NCBI GenBank assembly: GCA_964529445.1
Contig: CAZGWJ010000022.1
Span: 1-35,810 of the forward strand
Reading direction: 5' to 3'
Source of the DNA: CAZGWJ01 sp964529445
Lineage (GTDB): Bacteria > Oederibacteriota > Muellerivitia > Muellerivitales > Muellerivitaceae
DNA: 35,810 nt
Position numbers and translations under genes: made by a program. The notes beneath the pieces are model-generated. The model saw only the letters and a program-made list of their open reading frames with translations, had not been told where the DNA came from and did no database searches. Positions 30,487 to 35,810 of the stretch are shown here, in pieces; within the stretch, counting starts at the first letter, position 1, and each line of letters begins with the position of its first letter.

Positions 30487-31629
30487 TCATGACAGCTTTC
30501 GTGTGAAATGCCTGTTGATGGAAGCTTTGCATAACACCCTTCCCCACTCCACCAGGTGCTCCGCCGTGCGGCGATCCAGTTTCGTGAGGCGCACCGGGAT
30601 TTGCGATAGGCGTTCCGATTCCTCCCGGGGGAAGGGCAGGGGTTCCTTAACCCCGTAATCCGTCAATGACGCCGTGATGCTCCAGTAGGCCCCGCTGTGG
30701 CCGTCCAACCTCCTCCGGAACGCCTCCAGCAACTGCCGCTTCCTGAGACTGGACGCCTGCGCCTGCATGATCTCGACCGCCCTCAGGGTGTGGGACACGA
30801 AATTCGAACCCTGGCGGGGTTCATAGCGGATACGGTTGCCCGCGTCACTGACCAGGACCGTCCGGTATTTCTTCCAGACCATCTCCAGCCCCAGATTGTC
30901 GTAGACGCCCCCGTCGGTGAGCAGGACCTCGGAGGGCAGGGATGCTTCGGGAAATTTCGAGGATTTATCGCGGACGAAGTCCTTCGGGTCCACCGGCAGT
31001 CGCGCGGGCGAGAGGAAGGGGGGGAAGGCGGCCGAGGCGGCCACGGCCTGGGACAGGCGGATCCGGGGGTTCGGGATCCGGCCGAGCAGGTGGTCGGCCA
31101 TGTCGCGCCGGGAGAAGCGCCAGAGGTTGCCGGTCAGGGTGTTGGTGGCGTTCAGGATGATCCGGGGGCCTTCTCCTTCATCCGGAAGGTCCTGGAGGGT
31201 TGCGCCCTTGAAGATCAGGCGGTCGAGGGAGTCCGCCAGGTGGCGGGATGCCACCCCGGGCTTCAGCATGCCCTTGGCCACGCAGGGCGCGTCGAGCGTG
31301 TGGCTGGCCAGCCGCTTGAGCGGTTCCACCACCATCGGGACGAAACGGGTGGCGATCCCTCCCTTGAATTCCAGACGATTCCACCGGAGGCCGAGGTAAG
31401 CCGCCGCGATGGAACCGCCGGAGACGCTGGAGATCCGGTCCAACCGTCCCAGGATGCCCGCATCGTTGAGGTGGAGGAGGGCGCCGAGGTGGAATAGCAT
31501 GGCGCGGTAGCCCCCGCCCGAGAGACAGAGCCCGATTCCGGGAATGGGGCCCTTCTTGAGGTAGTCCGAAGGGATGAAACGGACGGGGGAGGCGTTCTTG
31601 ATGCCTTGGATGGCTTTGGCGCGATCCAT
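30487..31629 (-). CDS. Patatin-like phospholipase
   Basis: A 380-residue minus-strand protein of the patatin family, serine acyl hydrolases acting on phospholipids. The oxyanion motif is LCLSGGGYRAMLFHLGAL at 34-51. The nucleophile Ser70 lies in ISSVSGGSIAAAYLG, and the second member of the catalytic dyad, Asp239, in LLTDGGVYDNLG. IILNATNTLTGNLWRF at 157-172 and AVAASAAFPPFLSP at 195-208 are also typical. No signal peptide is visible, so it acts in the cytoplasm or is exported by another route. The length fits the longer bacterial subclass. Its promoter lies in the short divergent region with the gene at 31710. Bacterial patatins range from effectors to membrane-lipid housekeeping and, with cyclic-nucleotide synthases, phage defence; no such partner is nearby. 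Confidence 0.88.
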   Translation of the reverse strand: MDRAKAIQGIKNASPVRFIPSDYLKKGPIPGIGLCLSGGGYRAMLFHLGALLHLNDAGILGRLDRISSVSGGSIAAAYLGLRWNRLEFKGGIATRFVPMVVEPLKRLASHTLDAPCVAKGMLKPGVASRHLADSLDRLIFKGATLQDLPDEGEGPRIILNATNTLTGNLWRFSRRDMADHLLGRIPNPRIRLSQAVAASAAFPPFLSPARLPVDPKDFVRDKSSKFPEASLPSEVLLTDGGVYDNLGLEMVWKKYRTVLVSDAGNRIRYEPRQGSNFVSHTLRAVEIMQAQASSLRKRQLLEAFRRRLDGHSGAYWSITASLTDYGVKEPLPFPREESERLSQIPVRLTKLDRRTAEHLVEWGRVLCKASINRHFTRKLS

Positions 31630-31670
31630 GTGAGGGGTTTCCTTTTGAGCCCGTCGGGCGGTTCATATCT

Positions 31671-31676
31671 TATAAT
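31671..31676 (+). promoter_or_regulatory. -10 box for the PH-like membrane protein gene
   Basis: TATAAT is present in the divergent region, 33 bases before the start at 31710. TTGAGC lies 20 bp upstream of it (31645-31650), a longer spacer than ideal. This is therefore a plausible but unverified promoter. Confidence 0.4.
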
Positions 31677-31709
31677 CATGGAAAGCCTGGCTCAAAGGAA
31701 ATTGGCCCT

Positions 31710-32210
31710 ATGGACCGGACCTACCGATTCCGCTCCGCCTGGATCCCGACCGCGCGGGAATGCCGTGAATACGGGTTTCTCGCGGCCGTCCTGGCGATCG
31801 TCCTGATCGTGGGTGTTGTTTCCGTGGCGGGGAGCGTGACTCCTGTTTGGCTGGTCGCTCTCGCCCTGTTCCCGCTCCCGTTGCTCGCCCTGATCCATCT
31901 CGCTTCCCACCTGGCATTCCTGCTCCAGGGGATGTCCGCCGTCGCGATCACGGTCACCTATCTGACGGTTGATGACAAGAGCGTCCCCTTCGATCGCATC
32001 CAAAGGGCGGAGGAGTCGCCCTATTTCCCGTTCCTCCTGACCCGGAAACGGCTGGTCGTGACCTACCTGGACCGGGATGACCGGGTCCGGACGCTGGTCT
32101 TCGACAGCGACATGGACGCCTATTGCGACACCCCGGGTTTCTATGCGGATCTCCGGTCCGCTCTGAAGAATCGCATCGACCACCGGTTCGAGGGGAGGGA
32201 TCCTGCGTGA
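31710..32210 (+). CDS. Small membrane protein with PH-like C-terminal domain, unknown function
   Basis: A 166-residue protein with two adjacent hydrophobic segments (about 22-45 and 46-73), then a soluble domain. The soluble part, with VTYLTVDDKSVPFDRIQRAE and RKRLVVTYLDRDDRVRTLVF, resembles the bacterial PH-like pattern of strands and a C-terminal helix. Such proteins are inner-membrane anchored with the domain in the cytoplasm, and their role is usually unknown. AAGGAAA precedes the ATG with about nine bases of spacing. The stop overlaps the deaminase start by four bases, implying co-transcription. The family assignment is tentative. Confidence 0.7.
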   Translation: MDRTYRFRSAWIPTARECREYGFLAAVLAIVLIVGVVSVAGSVTPVWLVALALFPLPLLALIHLASHLAFLLQGMSAVAITVTYLTVDDKSVPFDRIQRAEESPYFPFLLTRKRLVVTYLDRDDRVRTLVFDSDMDAYCDTPGFYADLRSALKNRIDHRFEGRDPA

Positions 32211-32740
32211 GGTGTTTCGACGAAACCAGCTCGAGCTACGGTCGGCACCAGTCCTGGATGGTCGCTGCGGCCCAACAGGCGATGAGCTCCACCTGCCGCA
32301 AGAGCCGGCGCGGGGCGGTCCTGGTGAAGGAGGACGTGGTGATCGGGGCGGGGTCGATCCAGGCGAAACTGCCGGAACTTTGCGATCCCTGCGTTCGGGC
32401 CGAAAAGCACGGCACCTATGATTACTTGGATTGCCCGGCCCTTCACGCCGAGGAGATGGCTCTCCTGGACGCCCTCTCGAAGGGGCACGATCCACGGGGC
32501 GGGATGATGTACCACGTCAAATTGCTTCCGGAACCGGCACCCCACGGGAATTGGGCCTATTCCCACAGGCCGGGTTGTCGCCAATGCGCGCGGCTCTTGG
32601 CCCATTACGATGTCCGGATCGTCCTGAATACGCGGGAGGGATGCGCGGTCTATGGGCCGGAGGAGCACATCCGCTGCGCCTTCGGCCTGATCGGTACGGA
32701 TGGGATGACGAAATCGGAAGAGGGGGAAACGAATGAATAG
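32207..32740 (+). CDS. Zinc-dependent deaminase, dCMP/cytidine deaminase fold
   Basis: A 177-residue deaminase-fold protein. The catalytic zinc motif is CPALHAEEMALLDA at 76-89 (His80 ligand, Glu82 proton shuttle), and the second half-site PGCRQCARLLAHYDVRIVL has Cys124 and Cys127. Additional cysteines at 30, 59, 62 and 76 could hold a structural zinc, as in dCMP deaminases. RRGAVLVKEDVVIGAGS fits the first strands of the fold. The substrate may be a free nucleotide such as dCMP or another heterocycle. The GTG start overlaps the preceding TGA by four bases and has GAGGGGAGGGA upstream. The stop also overlaps the next start, so three genes form one operon. Confidence 0.85.
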   Translation: MRCFDETSSSYGRHQSWMVAAAQQAMSSTCRKSRRGAVLVKEDVVIGAGSIQAKLPELCDPCVRAEKHGTYDYLDCPALHAEEMALLDALSKGHDPRGGMMYHVKLLPEPAPHGNWAYSHRPGCRQCARLLAHYDVRIVLNTREGCAVYGPEEHIRCAFGLIGTDGMTKSEEGETNE

Positions 32741-34091
32741 GGTAATGCTTGTTGCGGCGACTCTATGCCTGGTGGCGGGAACCGCCGAGTCGGCTCCTAA
32801 AGCCAGAAATTATGGACCCCGGATCGTCATGCCACGACCCCCGATTCGAATAAAGCTGCCGCCCAAGCCGGTTCCGCCTCGAAGCCTGACCCCGACCTCA
32901 ATTCGAACCCCTGTGATTCTGCGGCCGGTCGCGACTCCGATCGGGAAGACGGATTTGTTGAAGGCGTTGGATCCCCGTTTCCTCCCGCTGTTGAAACTTT
33001 ACGACGCGAAGGGCAACACCTTGTCGCTGAAAAGCAGTTTGAAAATATCCGATGACGCGATGCAACTCTTCGGTCTCGGCACGGGGGGATTGATCCGCGA
33101 GGAGGCGCGTCCCCGGACCCTGCTCGAACGGATCGGGTGGGAAAAGACCATAGACGTTGATTGGTTGTCCATCCCGGGTCTTTGGGGCGAGGAGGTCGGA
33201 TACCTGGGAGGGGGAGGTTCGACCGGTGAGCTGTTGGCGTGTGGCACCGACGCGGTCTATAGGAAGTTAACAGGATTTTTCGGGATTTGGAGGATCGTGG
33301 GACAACCTTTTGAGGACGAGAAGGTTCTGTGCGCCATTCCCGGGATGCAGGCCGGTACCTATTATGCGGGCACAGAGAGCGGTGCCTTCCGCTTCAATGA
33401 ACGCGCTGGCAAATGGGAGCGTCTGACGAGCGAAGGGTTGTTGTACGAGAAAATGAGCGTCCATCATCTGGCATGGGGCTCCTCGGGGGAACTGTACGGC
33501 CTCATGCGGGGCGAGTCGGCCAGTTTATATGTCCTGGAACCGAAGGCCAAGTCCTGGCGGCGTCTGGAGTGCAAGGGCATGGAGACGGCGTTCCTGGTGG
33601 ATTTCCTGGCGAGCGGGGAACGCATCTACGCGGCATTGGGGTGGCCCCGAGTGCTGGTCGCAAATTCAATCAAACCCTGCTGGGGGGTCTATGTGTCGGA
33701 GGACGGTGGCGCGACCTTCCGCCGGCATCTCGACCTGGGTTCTCCGGTTCAGTCGCTGGTGAGGGATGAGAAGGAGGGACTGATTTACGCCACCACCCCG
33801 AAAGGTGTCCATGCCTTCAAGGACGGCCCTGATCCGATGCGGCCGAAGCGACTTCCGGGGAATGTGGTGCTGGTCACGGCGGCCCATGGGGGACGCTTGG
33901 TCGGGGTGGACAAGAAAGCACGGAATATCCTGGCCAGCCGGGACGGCGGCGTGAACTGGGAGAAGATCAGTCTCGGGCGCTTCGCGAACCTGGAGATCCG
34001 CTACCTTTGGGCGGAACCGTCGGGTGACCTTTACGTGGGGACGAACAAGGGGTGTTATCGGGCTTCGTGGGCACGCGTCGCAAGCCGTTGA
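32733..34091 (+). CDS. Secreted protein with Asp-box (BNR-like) propeller repeats
   Basis: A 452-residue protein with a signal peptide (MNRVMLVAATLCLVAGTAES), a proline-rich stretch (about 21-70) and a beta-rich body. Asp-box-type motifs SEDGGATF (near 323) and SRDGGVNWEKI (near 402), together with repeated strand patterns ending GDLYVGTNKG, indicate a BNR/sortilin-like beta-propeller. Such domains bind or cleave glycans or proteins; enzyme residues of a sialidase are not evident. It overlaps the deaminase by eight bases. It is probably periplasmic or secreted. Function is unknown. Confidence 0.75.
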   Translation: MNRVMLVAATLCLVAGTAESAPKARNYGPRIVMPRPPIRIKLPPKPVPPRSLTPTSIRTPVILRPVATPIGKTDLLKALDPRFLPLLKLYDAKGNTLSLKSSLKISDDAMQLFGLGTGGLIREEARPRTLLERIGWEKTIDVDWLSIPGLWGEEVGYLGGGGSTGELLACGTDAVYRKLTGFFGIWRIVGQPFEDEKVLCAIPGMQAGTYYAGTESGAFRFNERAGKWERLTSEGLLYEKMSVHHLAWGSSGELYGLMRGESASLYVLEPKAKSWRRLECKGMETAFLVDFLASGERIYAALGWPRVLVANSIKPCWGVYVSEDGGATFRRHLDLGSPVQSLVRDEKEGLIYATTPKGVHAFKDGPDPMRPKRLPGNVVLVTAAHGGRLVGVDKKARNILASRDGGVNWEKISLGRFANLEIRYLWAEPSGDLYVGTNKGCYRASWARVASR

Positions 34092-34102
34092 ACGCTATGA
34101 GT

Positions 34103-34121
34103 ATCCCGGAGGCCTGACCCC
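34103..34121. repeat. Fragment of the GGGTCAGGCCTCAC element acting as ribosome-binding region
   Basis: GGAGGCCTGACCCC on the plus strand is the reverse complement of the outer end of the dispersed element (GGGTCAGGCCT). Its GGAGG (34108-34112) lies nine bases before the TTG start of the next GT, so the repeat scrap seems to supply the Shine-Dalgarno sequence. The match is short. Confidence 0.5.
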
Positions 34122-35747
34122 TTGCCTTCTCTTCTGGTGTTGAGCCAGCATTACCGGCCTGACGAGGCGGGGGGTGCCCTGCGGCTGGCCGAAATGGCCG
34201 AGCACATGGCCGCGAAGGATTTCCAGGTCGAGGCCTGGTCCTCCGCGCGGAGTTTCCATGACCCGAAAGCCCGCTATCCCCTCCAGCAGAACCTGAACGG
34301 CGTCAGCATCTGGCGCGTCAACCGTCCGCCCTTCCGGCTGGACCGTCCCTGGGGCCGTGCGGTCGCCCACTCCTGGACGCTCCTCGAGTGGGCCTGGCGC
34401 ATCCTCTTCCAGCCGGCGCCCGACCTGGTCCTCCTCGGAAGCGACCCGCCCTTCGCGCACTTCCTGGCGCCCTGGATCCGACTGCGGTGGGGAAAGTCCC
34501 GGCTTCTCTTTGCCTGCCGCGCGCTTTACCCCGAGGCGTGGCTTGCGGAGGCGCCCCTGCGGCGAAGCTTCTTCCGGGCGCGCCTGATCCGCTGGGTCTC
34601 GCGATGGCCCTACTCCCTCTTTCACGGCGTGGTGGTCCCGGGGTCCTGCGTCCAGGAGCGGTTCGCGGTTCAGGAGGAGAAAACGCATTCGGTTGCCGGG
34701 GCCATGAAGCCGCCTGTCGCGTTGAAGAAGCCGGAAGGGGAAGATGGTGCGTCGCAGGAGGGTTCCGGGGAAGAGAGGCCGGTGGAGCCGCCGAAACCGC
34801 CGCCCGATACGCGGGACGGGGCCGAGCGTTTCGCGGAGGGGGTCCTCAAAGTCCGCGAGAAATTGTCCCGCATCCGCATCGTGACAGGGCGCTACCCGGC
34901 TCGGGCGGTGGAGTGCATTCCGCCCTGGGCGCCGATCGAACCGTCGGGGCCGGTGCCGGTGAACGAGGGGGAAGTGCAAGCCCTGCTCGGGGTCGGTGCC
35001 TCGGGGCGGCCCCTCCTCTGCCTGATGGTCGCGGGGACTCTGGGCGTTCCGCACCGTTTCCGCGGTTTCCTCGACCTGTCCCGTGCCATCCGTGACCAGC
35101 ACCACGCCCTGCGCACGGCTCGGGAGCAGATCAACCGTCCCGACGAGGCCGCGATGGGCGGGCTCAACGCGATGGGGATGGGGCTGGCCTTCGCCGAGAC
35201 GCGGCCCCCCATCGGCTTGATCTTCGGCGTGAGGGGTTCCCGGGTGGATGAATTGAAGGCCGCCCTCACCCCGGGAGACGATCATGTCCGGATTGTCCCG
35301 TCCGTTCCAGGGGTGGAACTGAGAAGGCGCCTTTCCGCCGCGGATGTGCAGGGGGTCTCCCTGGACCCGGCCTTCACGGGGACGCTCGTGCCCTCCCGCT
35401 TCCTCGCGGCCCTGGCGGTCGGGCGGCCGGTCGTCTTCGAGGGCCATCCGGATTCCTCCATCGCCCGGTGGATCCGCGAGTTCAAGCTGGGCTGGGTCCT
35501 GACCGACGACAACGTCGCGGTCGTGGCGGCGGACCTGCTGGCCTTCGCGGGCGATGAGAAGCGAAAGGACGACCTGATGAGGCATTGCCACCAGGTCTAC
35601 CAGTTCCGTTTCGCGAAAAAGTTCGGGTTGGCACGGTGGGAAGCGATGCTCCGGGCGCAGGGCGATAGTCGCTTCGCTCCAGTTGGGAGAAGGCAATTAG
35701 GGATTAGCCCTGTACCAGAGCAAAGCACGGTACAGGGTACCCGTTAG
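34122..35747 (+). CDS. GT4-family glycosyltransferase with long low-complexity insert (GT2)
   Basis: A 541-residue paralogue of the GT at 10055. Shared features in order are LVLSQHYRPDEAGGALRLAE near the N-terminus, LVLLGSDPPFAHFLAPWIRL, PLLCLMVAGTLGVPHRF, LIFGVRGSRVDELKAAL (near 366) and FTGTLVPSRFLAALAVGRPV (near 415), then VFEGHPDSSIARWIREFKLG and a C-terminal MRHCHQVYQFRFAKKFG. It is about 90 residues longer than GT1. One insert (residues about 184-250) is low-complexity, rich in Glu, Pro, Lys and Gly. A second lies exactly where GT1 carries the repeat element. The TTG start is read from the GGAGG nine bases upstream and the family N-terminus. The last 15 or so residues run into repeat DNA. 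Sugar specificity is unknown. Confidence 0.82.
   Translation: MPSLLVLSQHYRPDEAGGALRLAEMAEHMAAKDFQVEAWSSARSFHDPKARYPLQQNLNGVSIWRVNRPPFRLDRPWGRAVAHSWTLLEWAWRILFQPAPDLVLLGSDPPFAHFLAPWIRLRWGKSRLLFACRALYPEAWLAEAPLRRSFFRARLIRWVSRWPYSLFHGVVVPGSCVQERFAVQEEKTHSVAGAMKPPVALKKPEGEDGASQEGSGEERPVEPPKPPPDTRDGAERFAEGVLKVREKLSRIRIVTGRYPARAVECIPPWAPIEPSGPVPVNEGEVQALLGVGASGRPLLCLMVAGTLGVPHRFRGFLDLSRAIRDQHHALRTAREQINRPDEAAMGGLNAMGMGLAFAETRPPIGLIFGVRGSRVDELKAALTPGDDHVRIVPSVPGVELRRRLSAADVQGVSLDPAFTGTLVPSRFLAALAVGRPVVFEGHPDSSIARWIREFKLGWVLTDDNVAVVAADLLAFAGDEKRKDDLMRHCHQVYQFRFAKKFGLARWEAMLRAQGDSRFAPVGRRQLGISPVPEQSTVQGTR
35708..35737. repeat. CCCTGTACC inverted repeat
   Basis: CCCTGTACC (35708-35716) and GGTACAGGG (35729-35737) form a perfect 9-bp inverted repeat around a 12-nt loop, overlapping the GT2 3' end. 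It matches the palindrome at 27170-27205 apart from one compensated base change (A-T pair to A-C...G-T arrangement). No T-run follows. Confidence 0.75.
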
Positions 35748-35810
35748 GAGTTAGGAGTTTTTCCTGCAAAGGCAGTCATCAGTCTGCAGTCAACTTCTCA
35801 CTACTAACTC
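35742..35810. repeat. Heptad-repeat array F (window end)
   Basis: GTTAGGA GTTAGGA GTTTTTC is followed by CTGCAAAGGCAGTCATCAGT and CTGCAGTCAAC, then CACTACTAACTC. The spacer is the reverse complement of the one in array D. The array runs off the window. Confidence 0.8.

Noticed and set aside
34095..35696. Long minus-strand open frame opposite GT2
   Set aside because: It has no recognisable motif and an Arg/Pro/Gly-rich composition, while the plus strand aligns with GT1 throughout.

Overview
The window reads as chromosomal DNA of a GC-rich, Gram-negative-type (diderm) bacterium from a poorly characterised lineage. The diderm reading rests on lipoproteins with clear lipoboxes, a DUF1207-type secreted protein and a Wzx/Wzy-type surface polysaccharide locus. 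Thr-Pro-rich lipoproteins and abundant heptanucleotide repeats recall several uncultured candidate phyla, but no marker gene is present, so I do not assign a taxon. I saw no rRNA, tRNA, CRISPR array or transposase.

Layout. (1) 1-1124: heptad-repeat array, an orphan 5' fragment of a WecA-like gene, a HicB/HicA toxin-antitoxin pair and an inverted-repeat element. (2) 1125-11416: a surface-polysaccharide operon with tightly overlapping genes: WecA/TagO-like initiating transferase, Wzx flippase, LicD-like transferase, fused CDP-ribitol synthase (cytidylyltransferase + SDR), Wzy-like polymerase, hexapeptide acyltransferase, GT4 glycosyltransferase, FkbM methyltransferase and a second GT4. Genes 2832 to about 10150 are clearly AT-richer than their surroundings, as expected for an imported serotype cassette, and the GC shift falls inside the last GT. 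(3) 11417-15400: accessory zone with a short lipoprotein, a DUF4143 AAA ATPase and an AbiEi/AbiEii pair, separated by degraded copies of the 3' end of the GT gene. (4) 15507-19030: D-lactate dehydrogenase-like enzyme, two repeat-associated GT scraps, a three-repeat protein that looks ACP-like without a pantetheine serine, a coiled-coil membrane protein and an HPr-like protein lacking the phospho-histidine. (5) 19177-25230: two Thr-Pro-rich lipoproteins, a flavoprotein disulfide oxidoreductase (minus strand) and a DUF1207 protein. (6) 25289-28317: RbsD/FucU-type mutarotase, a nucleotidyltransferase-GHMP kinase fusion and GDP-fucose synthase, plausibly a deoxysugar nucleotide module, with heptad arrays between genes. 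(7) 28452-35747: large membrane protein, patatin (minus), small PH-like membrane protein, deaminase, secreted propeller-like protein and another GT4 that runs into a final heptad array.

The most unusual signal is structural. Two repeat families recur through the window. One is an ACTCCTC-type heptad array carrying nested hairpins. The other is a GGGTCAGGCCTCAC element with a GGCGATC/GATCGCC palindrome. Both occur between genes and also in frame inside genes: the WecA-like gene, the RbsD-like gene and the first GT. Toxin-antitoxin or ATPase cargo is repeatedly bracketed by partial duplicates of neighbouring glycan genes plus the second repeat: HicBA lies between two WecA-like 5' ends, and the AAA ATPase and AbiE pair lie between GT 3' ends. 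This suggests repeat-linked segmental duplication or cassette insertion at polysaccharide genes.
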